NCBI GenBank assembly: GCA_030063045.1
Contig: JAQSEB010000053.1
Coordinates: forward strand, 186,001-250,000
Length of the DNA stretch: 64,000 nt
DNA from: Pratylenchus scribneri
Taxonomy: Eukaryota > Nematoda > Chromadorea > Rhabditida > Pratylenchidae
Reading direction: 5' to 3'
This document shows positions 12,205 to 24,487 of this stretch, piece after piece. The notes under the pieces were generated by a model. It ran no database searches, was not told where the DNA came from, and was given only the letters and a program-made list of their open reading frames with translations. Made by a program: the position numbers and the translations under genes. How positions within the stretch are numbered: position 1 is the first letter of the stretch; each line of letters starts with the position of its first letter.

Positions 12205-12565
12205 ACAAACATCAACAAAAAAAACAGCACAAAAAAATTTTTTGACAACACGACAGTCGCGCGCACTCTCCTAAAATGGTTGCGCGCCCTTCCTAAAATG
12301 GTAGGGTGAGGAAAAAAGAGGGAATTTTGAAAAGGTTGATGGGAATTGAGGTGAATTTTGAGAGGATCCAGAGAAAAAGTGGCGACTTTTCCTTACAAAC
12401 ATCAATAAAAAAAAAAGCCCAAAAATTTTTTTGACATCTTGCGCACCATTATAAATAGTTGCTGACAATCCTAAAATGGTTGGAGTAAGAGGAATAGGAG
12501 AATTTTGAGGGGTTAAGGAGGGGATTGAGTTGAATTTAGAGGCGAAAATGGCGACTTTTGTACGT
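12205..12565. repeat. Imperfect tandem duplication, period 200 bp
   Basis: ACAAACATCAA begins copies at 12205 and 12405. Both copies contain CCTAAAATGGTT, a purine-rich GAGGAAxAxGG...GAATTTTGAG stretch and GGCGACTTTT at the end. Diverged; no coding function seen. Confidence 0.7.
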
Positions 12566-13996
12566 GAATATTCAGCCGTCGAATAGGAAAATGCACAGCG
12601 CAATACCATTCCCGTCATGTCGAAAGGAGGCCGAGAGTAGCGCAGAGGCCTCCATTGCACGCTTCTTTCCATATTCGCTTCGGTGAGCACATTTAACGAC
12701 TCTCTGGAGGGGTGAAAGAGGCCCATCTATGGAAAGGATGTGTATTTGAATGGGGGAAGAAAGGAATTTTGGAGGAGGGAAAACGACGGCGTGAAGTGCG
12801 CCAGCCGCCCTTTTCATTCAATTTTCAGTCAGATCGAATGAAGGGGAAAGAAGGCAAAAAGGCTGGAAAATGGAAGGGCTTGGAAAATTTTATGAGGACC
12901 GATTATTCAAATTAGAATGGAGAAAATTTTTTGGTGATTTTATGAACATAATACGCCAATTCTGAACCAATTTTAATTAAATTTGCATATTCGGATAGCC
13001 AACAATTTGATTGTTATTTTAATTCGAAAGGCAACAAAGCCGATTCATTCCTTAATAAGTTGTAAATGTCCGATTAAATTTGGGCCAATGACAAATTGAG
13101 AGGCGCTGAGTTTTGGACCGATGCTTGGCCCAATTTCAATGAGGCGAATTTATGTATTTGTCAAATTCAGATTTATGGCCTTGAAATAGGCGAAAACAAT
13201 TCGGTAGAGAAAAATTTTGCAATGACATATTTAAATTTTAAAGATGGAATAACATTTTGATTTTGCATAATCGAAGTTTCAAAATTAAATTCCAATTTTT
13301 CAAATGAAACATTTGCCTAGAATTCAGTAAATTTGAACCCATTTTATAGCCTGGATTGGGATAAATTGTTAGAAAAAATTAATGGAATTAATTTAAATTG
13401 GCAAAAAAGTTATGAATAAAAATACAGCAAAATAGGCCAACTTTAACTTTTGGTAAAAAATAATCATTTTGGGGAATTTCAGTTTGGTCAAAATACTTTA
13501 AAGTTTACTTTTATGAAAAATTCATAGGTTGAAAAATTGTTGAAATATAGCCTATTCGCTATTCGCATCATCATCAGCAACATGAATTTCTCTTTAATTG
13601 ACGAAAATAAACTTTTGTTAATTCAATCAATTTTTATTCACTAAAATATTTGATGAAAATATAAAATAATAATTATAATGCACAATACAATAAAATGAAT
13701 GGAAATTGCCGCAATTGGAGAAATGGCAAAGATGATTAATGCACTAAAATATAATAAAAAAAACATTCAATGGTGAGGAAAACCAGCCGAGAAAAAAAAG
13801 TGAAATGCCATCGAAAAAATGTGCAAAAATTGAAGAAATACAAAAATATAAATTAAAAAAAAAGAGAATTAAATATATATGGGCTATTTTGGGTAGATTC
13901 TTGATTTGCATTTACATTTTAAGTATGACCCGGAAAAGAGAAAATTTAAAAGACGCTGATTTATTGGAATTTATTAAATTTACATAGACCAAGAAA

Positions 13997-14369
13997 TTTA
14001 ATTCCGATATGTTTTCCGGAAAGTTTTAGCCGGAAAGAATTAATTCCGCCTGTTTTCCGGAAAGTTTTAACCGGAAAGAATTAATTCCGCCTGGTTTCCG
14101 GAAAGTTTTAACCGGAAAGAATTAATTCCATCTGGTTTCCGGAAAGTTTTAACCGGAAAGAATTAATTCCGCCTGTTTTCCGGAAAGTTTTAACCGGAAG
14201 GAATTAATTCCGCCTGGTTTCCGGAAAGTTTTAACCGGAAAGAATTAATTCCGCCTCTTTCCGGAAAGTTTTAACCGGAAAGAATAAATCCGCCTGATTT
14301 CCGGAAAGTTTTAACCGGAAAGAATTAATTATTTAATTCCGCCTATTTTCCGGAAAAATTTTAATTCCA
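13997..14369. repeat. 41-bp minisatellite (TTCCGGAAA type), about 8-9 units
   Basis: The unit is built from TTTTCCGGAAAG, TTTTAACCGGAAAGAA and TTAATTCCGCCTG, 41 bp in most copies, with small indels toward the distal end. It begins about 150 bp downstream of the TMEM144-like stop codon, so it may lie in the 3' UTR or just beyond. It shares unit length and core with the array at 58030-58735. Confidence 0.9.
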
Positions 14370-14515
14370 CCTTTTTTGTAAAAAGTTCATTTTTCTTTTA
14401 TAAAATTGAGGCTAAATTCGAGGCTTAAATTCAAAATATTTTCATTTAAAAAATTTTTGACCCTTGAAACTTAATAAATTCCAACCGAAATTAAAAAACC
14501 ATAATTAATTTAAAT

Positions 14516-17500
14516 TTAAATCATGAGAATCTTGTCAAAATGGAATTTGCTTTTCGACACAAAAACCATGAATGCACCTGTGAAAATGAGCGTAAATGCA
14601 ATTGCAATGATTGTAGTGTTCCGTCGATTCATTTGAATCTCTTTAAAGTAGAAAATGCTCCAAATTGCCGCAACACATCCGGGGATGGTGATCAACACAG
14701 GGTAGGTGACTGTTTGCGTCAACAGGTCATTGGCCAAAAACAGGCTGACCATTCCACAGCCCCAAATGGCACCGCTGGCCAACGAGGGCAAAATCACTTG
14801 GGGATTGACCGTGGGTTTGTTTTTTCTGCAAAAAATTTAGGAAAATTATGTTGTGGAAATTTTGTGATTTTAACTGGACCGATTTATGTCTATTGATTTT
14901 TAGATAATATAGCTAATAAGTGAGACAATAACCATATTTTGGAAGGCAATATATCTTTCAAAATGCCTGAATTCAATTTACAAAATTGCTTAATTAATTT
15001 ATATAATTTACTAAAGGACTCCAAGAAAAATAATTTTTAAGGGATATGTTTATTCCTTAACAATCTTTAAATTTTTAATTAATAAATTTTGAATTTTTAA
15101 AATTTTATTAAATAATTTGTAAAAGAATCATAGTTTTTCGAATGTTTTTTTTTCAAATGGATTATACCTAAGAAAATAGTAGAAATTTTTTCCGAAAAAC
15201 ATTAATTTTCTTATTCAATTTTTTAAATTTGTAAAAAAATATTATTGAATTTTTAAAATTTAATAATGCATTTTTTATAGATGAAACTCAGTCCTATTTA
15301 TTTCAAATTTATCATTACTTTGTTGAATTATTGGCTAAAATTTCTAAAGCCAACTTTTCAATCCACCCTTATTAATTCTTTTTTGACTCACTTTAGCAAG
15401 GCATATGTGATGAAAATGGCGGTGGCACCGAGGAAAATGCCAAAATAATGTGAGAAAATATAGTTCAGCCCACTCTTTGGTGCATCCGGGAATTTGTCCA
15501 AATTGTCCTGGATGTAGAGGACGGGCAGTACTGTGGCTGCATAGAAGAAGCCGGACACCAGTGACAAGAAAATACATCTGAAAATGGTTTAAACTTGAAA
15601 GATCTGTTATTTTAGATTAGCAGAACCGTTCCAATTTTATGAAATATGTCATTTTCATTTCATTTATAGTCTAATACTCAAAAAAGAAGTGAATTATCTA
15701 AAAAGCGATATTCAATTTAGAAGTACCAAATGTCCTTTAAAAAATTTTTTTTGGAAATATAATTTCTAATTAATTTTCCTCAAAAAATTGGCTTTATTAA
15801 ATAAAAATTCAACTAAATGTAAATTTTTAGAGTTGAATTTAATAGAATTAAAAAAAAATTATTAACACACTTTGCTATTTATATCATGTCTTTCTTAAAT
15901 TCGGTAACGTTTCGCTGGACAAATTTTTTAATCAAAAAATTTGTAAAATATTCGGTTTTAGATCAAAAATTTTGATTTATTATATTCAAAGACTAACAAG
16001 CCAAAAAGTCACTTTTAAGATGGACACTTTTATCCTTCAGATGATAGATTACATTTCCTAAAATAACTAACTTTTCCCGAGATATTGACAAAATATTTTC
16101 TAAAATATTATAATTGTTTAAAAATTTAAAAACTCACAGCAATCGATGCGAATTGCGCATCATCCATTTGCGGAATCGTTTACATCTACTTTGCTTTTCA
16201 ATAGGCTCCGATGCGCTGCTATTGCCTGAAGATTCGGCAAATGTGAATTGGAAGAATGGATTCTGCTGCTGCTGTTTGCGCCTTTCCTTCTCCTGTACCG
16301 TATCTTCCGTTACCATAATTTGTGGGACGGAAAGGAGGAATGAGGGATGCTCCAGGCTGGTTTTCCTCCCCACTATTGAAATGCTGTTAGAATTTTGTTG
16401 TTTTTGGTTGTTTTCATGTTTTGGCCTGGACAGGTTACTTTCATTTTCGAACACATCTGCACGAGAAAAAATTCGTAAAAATTAATCATTTTTAAATAAA
16501 TTTTATTAAACTCTCATTTTTCTTTAATTATGTGATTTTTCGAAATTCACATTTTAATTCTATTGAAATTGATTTTTCCAAAGGGAAAGTCCTGGTAAAT
16601 GTTAAGAATTTAGTGGATATGGAATGGAATTAAAAATTTTTAATAGTATCACAGAAACTTGGAATAGATTTCTAATGAAAGGAGAAAATAATTCATTAAT
16701 TAAATTATTTACTTAATTACTATTTTAATTCCCCACTCTCTAATTATTCCCCAGTCCCCACATTTTGTAAAGGTTGAAAAATAATTCCCCATGGAGTAAT
16801 AAAAGAGAATTTATGATAATAAAAATAAAATCTTCAAAAAATTCCTATTTTGTCTTCTATTATGTTTGTAATTTCTGAATAAATTCTGATTTAATTTAAG
16901 CTTCCCATAGCTTCCACATTAGTCAGGATGAATTTGTCAGTGAGAGGGAAGAAAAGAATTTCAAGAAATTTTAATTTTGCTTTACGATTTTTGGAAACAG
17001 CAGATAAAAATGAAGTGAATTTTTAGAATAAAAATGATTGAAAAATTCTAGAATTCTTAAATCACACTCATTAAATAATATAAAAATTTAATCCTATACT
17101 ATAACTTTTTAGATTCAATTAAAAATCCCTCTCTTCCCATCAAACTGACCATCCGTCGATGAATTGTCGTCCATTTTGCCGCCATCATCACCTTCGCTGC
17201 CATTCCGACCATTTCCGGTACGTTCTTCCGCATCGAAAAGTTCGGTTGTGCTTCGTAAACTTCGCATCCTCGGATAGACATGCGCCTGTTTATTGCTCAC
17301 TGGCAGCAGCGATTTTTTGATGAATGCAAAGCAAATTCCGCTTAAAAGGCATTAATAATAATATTAGTTAAATATGAGCTAATTTTGGAATTTACTAAGT
17401 TTATCTGTGGCAAATTTTTCCAATTTTCTTGGGTAATTAATGGATTCTAAACACAAGGAGAAATATTTAATTTGTGCTAAAAATATAGGCCATAGAATTT

Positions 17501-19431
17501 GGCCATAATAATGTTGTATGTTTAAGTTTAAATTTTTATTTAAATTAGCACCTTAGCTCTCAGAGCATATAAATTTTAATACTTTTCGCTTGTCATTGGC
17601 CAGCTTTTTCAGACCCAAATTACCCTATGTTATACTCAAAAATGATATTAAAATTATAGCCCTAAAATAAAAATCATTTTTTTTAAATCCGACGAAAGTT
17701 AATCGAAAAGTACTAAAATTTTAAAGAAGCCCGATTTGGCCAACTAATATGGTTAAAAAATTTATTTTTATACACGAAAAGTAATTTATTTTATAAACAA
17801 AAAAAACTTTTCCGAAGATTCATTGTTTTGTAAAATATATACTAATATTCAATCATATTTGACAATTTTGATAATTGTCAACATTTACAAATGTACCATC
17901 TATTCGTGGTAAATTAAATTTAATATTCATTTTTTTCTGAATTAAAATTAATTAATCAAAATTTATATTAAATTGAAATTTTAGCGTTTTAAAAATTTGC
18001 CTAAATATTCATTTTTTTCTGGATTAAAATTAAGTAATCAAAATTTATATTAAATTGAAATTTTAGCGTTTTCAAAATCTGCCTAAAAATTCATTTTTTT
18101 CTTAATTAAAATTAAGTAATCAAAAGTAATATTAAATCTACAAATTTTAGGCACATATAAATTTTATAAATTCCATCTCGTTTTTGAACTTACCCAGAAA
18201 TGATGGTGATCAGCCCGAAAACATTGAGCAGATCATGCTCCGGTGTTTTCTTTTTCAAGCCGAAGAGTCCAAAACGTCCGGCCGACCACCCGGTCAAAAT
18301 ATTCGTGGTTGACCAAAGCAAAAGTGCCGGGGCCAATCCCAAACCGGAAATGACAAATTGGGCAATGGTGTTGGCTGAAATTCAAATTTTTATCGGAAAT
18401 TACTAAATTTATGGCCAACCAAAATTCCAAAAAATGCCACCACCCGTGGCCAACAATTGGACGGGCGGTGAGCCCATCAACATGTTCACAACAAAGCCAA
18501 CCATCAAACTACCAAAGGACATCACCCATTGGACGAAAATGCCATCATTCTCTTGGGCATATCGTCGAATTGGGACGTGCTGAAATATAATTCAGAATTA
18601 TGGTCAATTTAAAATTAAATTGGAAAAAATTAATGAAAATTTTAAAAAAATGTTACTTTTATTTTGGTACTATTTTTGGATAAAGTTTAGCTAATCTACC
18701 GTAAATTCTCATTTAATATCCCATGGCAATTTTTTAATCTTTTCAAAATGTGGGAAATTATAGAGAGAAAGGAAATTAAAAATATTTATGGTATATTTTA
18801 GAAATATTCAATTTTAATCACTATGATTTTGCTTTTCAAAATGACATATAATTGGCCCAAAATGATTTAATGTATCGAAAAATTTGCTTGCGAAATTATT
18901 AGCTGGGTTTCCAAACAGAACCTATGTCGTTGCCCCCACCCCCTCATTAAAAATTTTTCAAATAATTTTTTTTAATTGAAGATTTCAAATATCGAATTAA
19001 TTTTGCACTGTATGTAATGATATTAAATGATACAAAAAACCGTATTATATTTTTTCTACTATTTTTTGTGTGTTTAACTTTAAAATGGTTTTATCTTTTA
19101 AATGTTAATTTTATATGATATTAAATTGTAAATTCGCGTTAAGCTAATTAATATATGTCAAAAGAATTACAAATTTGACTGAAATACTATTTAGCTTTGA
19201 AAAAATTTAAAAAACCAAACTTAAAACTTAAATCCCTTAAATTTATTCCAATTTACCTACCATTGTGCCAAAGCAGAATGCTCCAGTCAAAACGACGACG
19301 ATGCCATAAAGAATGGTCAAATCGGTGCCATCCTCAATTGTGCTGATTCCAATTTCGGCGGCGGCATCCGCTGTCGTTGGTTCGGAATAGATGAATCCGG
19401 TGGTGTTTAATTCAATTTCGTCAGAAATCAT
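14516..19431 (-). CDS. TMEM144-family membrane transporter-like protein, seven exons
   Basis: Exons (minus): 19261-19431, 18420-18579, 18194-18374, 17150-17340, 16138-16456, 15392-15577, 14516-14825. The total is 1518 bp (505 aa), all junctions in phase. Family landmarks: FVQWVMSFGSLMVG with following GGGIFWNF (residues about 71-110); LTGWSAGRFGLFGLKK (about 140); SGFFYAATVLPVLYIQD and GLNYIFSHYFGIFLGAT (about 350-395); SGAIWGCG, LANDLLTQTVTYPV and IPGCVAAIWSIFYFKEI near the C-terminus. TMEM144 proteins are multi-span proteins of the drug/metabolite transporter superfamily, proposed carbohydrate transporters; the substrate is not known here. Odd: residues about 182-340, encoded by two exons, form a hydrophilic loop with acidic, Asn-rich and QQQQ stretches, making the protein much longer than the roughly 345 aa typical of vertebrate TMEM144. 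Confidence 0.92.
17925..18145. repeat. 82-bp tandem repeat, about 2.7 copies
   Basis: ATTCATTTTTTTCT begins at 17925, 18007 and 18089 (82-bp period). Each copy contains TTGAAATTTTAGCGTTTT-like sequence except the last, partial copy. It lies in the intron 17341-18193 of the TMEM144-like gene. Confidence 0.85.
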
Positions 19432-21181
19432 TAGAAAATAAAATAAAAACTATCTGAAAATTTGAATAAAAATTTAGAAATTAAATAATTTTTTTGAACA
19501 TTTTCCAATGATTTTTAATAAATTTTTTTGATAAAAATATTCTCGGATGAGTAATTTATGTTTTAAAAATTATTTGATCATTGTACCAATTTCCAATAAT
19601 TTACATCCAAAAAAAAAGAATTTGATGAGGTATTAAAAATATTTTTGATGAGGTATTAAAAATATTTTCGAGAGTAAGAGAGAATTGCGAAAAAGGGATT
19701 TGAATTTTTGGAGTTTATATCGCGACAACAAATTGGAATTACTTACTCAATGAGGTCTAATTTAGGAAATTGATATAAAACGGGAGGATTTATATGAAAG
19801 AAAAAGTGTCAAATATGCAAATTTAGTCTAAATTTTCTAAAATTTGAATATTTTTCATCAAAAACTATTAAAAAATATGCAATTTGCATTTTGAAAAAAA
19901 TTTTAATCAATAATTTAAAAAAAACATATAATAAAATTATTCTAAAAAATTCAATTATAAATATTTAAAATTTAAAAAATTTAAATACAGGGAAAAATTC
20001 ATATTTAGGAAAAGGGCAAATTTTCCTCAAATTATTTAGTATATTCTAAAATTAATTAATACATGTATAGAAGAAACTCAGGCCTTTAAAATGGAATATA
20101 CTTTCAAAGATTGGCTATTATTTTCGTTGAGATTTTGGTCAAAAATTTATGGCCTAGGCATATGCGAGGGGGAAATAATTGGGAACTGTGTTTGATAGTA
20201 AAAATGCATTTTGGACTGATTGGAAAATTGTCCAAGAGATTCAACTCTTAAATTTACCTAATTATTTAAAAATTTTTAAAATTATTAATTATTTGGAAAT
20301 TGTCAATAATATGGAAAATTTTGACAATGGAGGAAAATGTTGTGTTGAATTTAAAGAAATTCCTTAAAAAGTCTGCTGATTGAAAATGTACCTTTATTGT
20401 TTGACTTTGAGGAGAAGGCTTTGATAAATGATAAGGAAAATTGAGGAGGAATGACAACATTTGACATTGACACGCTTTTTTATGAATGGGGGCCGCTATT
20501 CGATATTCGCCCCCACATTAATTTCCCCCCACTAATAAATATATTTGTTGTCCCATTGGCCTAGCACAACAATGGACGACGACCATCATTGTGAAGGCTA
20601 CAGCCAATTTTTGGGCACAAAAAAGAACAACAAAAAATGGGAATAATGGAGGATGAACAAATATCAAATTTATATTAAAATGTTTTAGGGGCTCTTTGCG
20701 TGGGCCTCATTAAATAAAGTTGGGGGATTGGTGACGAACACCTAAAAAAATGGATGGTCAAAAATCGAACCCTACCAAAAAAAAGTGTTGCCAATTTGTC
20801 GCGCAATTTATGGTCGGATTTTTGGTTCATTTTTTGGACCGAATATTTTAATCTTTGGGGAGATCAATTTAGTTTATTTGAATGATCACATGGATCATCA
20901 TCATCATCAGATGAGTAGGTAAAAATTGGGCACAAAAATGGGATGCAGAAATTTAAAAAAAGAAAAGAAAATTTTAATTATCGCAAAAAATTGACAGGAT
21001 TATGGAATTCAAGGGAAATTATTTTTTTTATTATTAGACGATCACAATTCACAATGATCAAAGTTGTTCGATGGACTAAAATTTTTAACCAGAAAAAATT
21101 GTCTATAATGCAAATTAATTTGTTGAAAAAAAAATGCTGAAAGTGGCGTAAAATTTTCATAGAGAAAAAATTTCTTTAATA

Positions 21182-21426
21182 CCTCGGCTACATAAAAAAC
21201 GCATGCAGAAAAACTACCAGTTTCTGCAAATGGCTGGGTGGCTACATAAAATTTGCAGAAAATGCATTTGCAGAAACTGCAATGCAGAAAAAACGCATGC
21301 AGTTTTTCTGCATGCGTTTTTTATGTAGCCACCCAAATTTGCAGAAAAAATGCATGAGCAAATGCCCTCCTCTTTTTCCATTATCTTTTTTGCTGCAAAA
21401 TATTTGCGTTTTTTATGTAGCCGAGG
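21182..21426. mobile_element. 245-bp MITE with perfect TIRs, TA-flanked
   Basis: The left end CCTCGGCTACATAAAAAACG and right end CGTTTTTTATGTAGCCGAGG are perfect inverted repeats of at least 20 bp. They are flanked by TA at 21180-21181 and 21427-21428. Nested palindromes inside repeat the theme (GGGTGGCTACATA / TATGTAGCCACCC; GCATGCAG...CTGCATGC). No coding capacity. TA duplication suggests Tc1/mariner-type mobilisation. Confidence 0.85.
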
Positions 21427-22299
21427 TATAAGACTAAATAACTTGGTCATAACAAAACTTGTAAGGTAAAAATAGGCTTTAAGGTTGGATTCAGATTAGG
21501 GCTGGGCTTTCGGGATATAGGGATCTTAAAGAAGTCTGATTTGGTTAAGCTTTATGTCCCAAAAAAAGATTATTTTTTTAGAATATTTTTTTTCAACATT
21601 TTTTTGTCAAATTAAAAAGTATTCTCCATTAATAATTTTTCATGGATATTTTTTTTTAATTAATTGATATTTCATTGATGATGCAATTTTATTAACAAGA
21701 GGAAAATTTATATTTTATACCATGTGATTTTGCCAATTTTCTGATTTTATCAATGAATTCGGTTAATTATATAAGCGGACTACAATAAATAAACTAATGT
21801 TAAATTTAAAGTCTATTTAAAGAAAAGAGAGCTTAATTCTATAAGTAGTATTTTGTTCAATATTTGCAGATAAATTATAATCCATCCAAAATTTATAGGA
21901 ATTAAAGTGTACTAGAACATTTTAATTGATGAAATTTATGGTACACAAAAATTTGTTGATTTAATAATTTAACGAAAAAAAGTAAACTGAATGAGAAAGA
22001 TAAAAAAAGAATAATTTATTAAGCAATTTTGGTCATTTCTTAATTTTTATCATTTCGCTAATAAGGTACGATGAAAGGAAGGAGTTCTTTGGGTACCAAA
22101 AATGTACACAAAATTAATCCTAGCATAAATAATTATCAAAAATGAAAAGCAGTGAATTTAGAACAGAAAATGGAGTTAAGATTTTATACAAAAACTTTAA
22201 AGATTTTATAAAATAATTTAAGAAGAAATTGTGTTCATAATTTGTGATCAGGTACAAAGATCAGGAGTTCATTTTAATAATTAGAGCGGAAAGATGTAA

Positions 22300-23950
22300 A
22301 AAAATGGCTAACTAAAATGTGAGGGAGGGTACGGAAATTAGTCTGGCCTTTGAAGAGGGCAATTAAGTGACTTTTTAAGTACATAATTTGGCTCTAATAC
22401 TTATAGGCGAAGGCAAAAATTTGACACAAATTCGATCAAAAGATTCTTTTATTGAATTGGCCAACTGCTGATTGAATTAATGATGCTCACTTAAATGACG
22501 TCAAAAGCTTATAAATTCGATGGAAAAAAGGGTGAAAAATTATCTAAAAAAATGTAATAAAAAATTTGATGAAAAAATAGGGGGAATAGAATAATTGTAT
22601 GGTGTCTAGCCTTTGAAGTGGGCCACACAATTAGGTTATTGAATTGAGACACAAATTTGACACAAATTCGATCAAATAATTGTAGAGATCTTTGATTGAA
22701 TTAGCCAATTGATTGAAATGTTTGATGGGCTTTTCACCCTCAAGTGACGTCCAAGGCTTATAAATTTGTCTGTGGGGGAAAGACTAAATATAACAAAAAA
22801 ATTTGATGAAAATGAGGAAGAAATGAAGGTAAGTTATGTCTAGTTTTTGAATGAAGTGGGCAATTAAGAATTAGGTAAGTGGTTTTTTTGTTATACAATT
22901 AGGGATTAGGCTCTAATAGATTGAGGCAAAAATTTGACATAAATTAGATCAAATAGGTCGGTCATCAATTGATTGGAATGGTGCTATGTCGATTCCTCAA
23001 CAGTGCAAATATGAGGGTTTTAGACTTATAATAAATCAGAAACTGGTTTTAGAACCAACAAATCTTTATATCTTTTTGTAGAACCCATCGAGACGCATCG
23101 ATTGGTATATAAATTGTTATGGTTTGGCTTAAAATTAAAGAGTTTAAACAAAAACTGGAAAATATGGTTTAAACGGTTTAATACCCTTTAATTTGGATCA
23201 AAACATGACAAATTATATACCATTCGATGCGTCTCGATGAGTCCTACAAAATGCTATAAGGTTTGTAGGGCCTAAAACCGGTTTCTGATTGATTATAAGT
23301 CGAAATCGCCCACATTTGCACTATTGAGGAATCGCCCATATTTGCACCGCCCTTTGCCTATTGAGGAATTGACCCCGTACGGATTGAATTAATGATGCTT
23401 TTCTCACTCAAGTGACATCCTAGGCTTAAAAATGTGTCTGTGGGGGAAAGTCGAAATTTAATAAAAAATTGTTGAAAATTGAATGAGATGGGAATTAAAT
23501 GTTGTTTTGAAGTGGACAATTAAGTGGTTTTTTTTGGGTACACAATTTGGCTATTGAGGTACAAATTTGACACAAATTCGATCAAAAGATGATGGGGGTA
23601 ATCAATTGATTAAATTGTTCAAGGCATAAATTTGACACAAATTCGATCAAACAAAATGATGGCGGAGATCTTTGATTGAATTGGCTGAATTGTGGCCACT
23701 ATATTGAATGGATGATGTGCTTTTTCGCCCTCAAGTGATGTCCTAGGCCAAAAATTTTTTCCGTGACGGAGTAAAAAGCATAAGGAAAAACCTTGTGACC
23801 CCTATGAAGGCTGAATTGATGGCCCAAATAACAAATGTGGCCAAGGGAATAAATGAATGAATGATCAAAATCGAAAGGATTATATAGCCTTGGGCTTTGA
23901 ACTAAGGAAAAGAAGGACATAATTTTGACATAAATAAAAAGAAAAATAAA
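22300..23950. repeat. Degenerate tandem array of about 300-bp units
   Basis: Recurring landmarks in order are: (G)GGCAATTAAGTG, ATTTGACACAAATTCGATCAAA, TTGATTGAATT(A/G)GCC, TGATGnnCTTTTCnCnCTCAAGTGACGTCC, GGCTTATAAATTTGTCTGTGGGGGAAAG. They recur about five or six times at roughly 200-350 bp spacing, with many indels. The inverted-repeat element 22990-23345 is inserted within it. No frame is conserved. Confidence 0.65.
22990..23345. mobile_element. Foldback element (GACGCATCGA family)
   Basis: The two arms, of about 165 bp each, are near reverse complements: GATTCCTCAACAGTGCAAATATG at the left versus TTTGCACTATTGAGGAATC at the right; CAGAAACTGGTTTTAG versus CTAAAACCGGTTTCTG; GAGACGCATCGATTGGTATA versus TATACCATTCGATGCGTCTC. 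Centre near 23160. No coding capacity. Related copies lie at 38812-39133, 46683-46858 and 61386-61786. Confidence 0.8.
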
Positions 23951-24086
23951 ACAAAAATGATTTTATTTATTGTATAGATCAAAGAAGTGGCTTAAAGAAT
24001 TTTCATAATTTTAGTGGCATAAAAATAGAAAAAAATATTTTTTTCTATTGATGAACAAATGATCGAAATCGTAAGAATTATATATA

Positions 24087-24487
24087 TGTTACGTCGAATC
24101 TTGGAAATTGACGATTTCCGGAAATCGGCGTTGACGAATTTTGGGAATCTCGGCTTCTAGACATCGTACAGATTAGAAAGTAGGCTCATTCGACAGGGCA
24201 TGGTCAATTTACTGTATGGAATTTCAATTTCAGACCGATTTAGGTGCTAGGATTAGGGTTAGGGTTATGGTTAATCACGGCATGGGTTTTAGGGGCTTAT
24301 TAGGGCTTGGGTTTAGGGGCTAAGATTAGGGTATAGGGGTCTGTAATTGAAATTTCATATAGTAAATCGACCATGTCGAATCGAATGAGCCCACTCTCGA
24401 GTCTGTAGGATATCTAGAAACCAAGATTCCCGAAATTCGTCAACGCCGATTTCCGGAAATCGTCAATTTCCAATAATCGTTGTAACA
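24087..24487. mobile_element. Long foldback element with telomere-like G-rich centre
   Basis: The arms of about 170 bp match as TGTTAC(G)..TTGGAAATTGACGATTTCCGG on the left and the reverse complement on the right. GGCATGGTCAATTTACT pairs with AGTAAATCGACCATG(T)C. TA flanks both ends. The centre (24250-24335) has repeated TTAGGG-like motifs (AGGATTAGGGTTAGGGTTAT, GGGTTTAGGGG). No coding capacity. Confidence 0.75.

Larger units (their letters stand above)
9774..14515. other. Gene-poor stretch between innexin and TMEM144-like genes
   Basis: No gene is supported. It contains a GC-richer, purine-skewed island (about 10369-11394) open in several frames on both strands, a 200-bp imperfect tandem duplication (12205-12565), another GC-richer patch at about 12570-12830, and a 41-bp minisatellite (13997-14369). 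The island lies 0.6 kb upstream of the innexin start, so promoter or 5'-UTR function is possible but not shown. Confidence 0.5.

Noticed and set aside
24250..24335. True telomeric DNA or chromosome end
   Set aside because: Short, irregular TTAGGG-like units enclosed in inverted arms, in mid-contig position.
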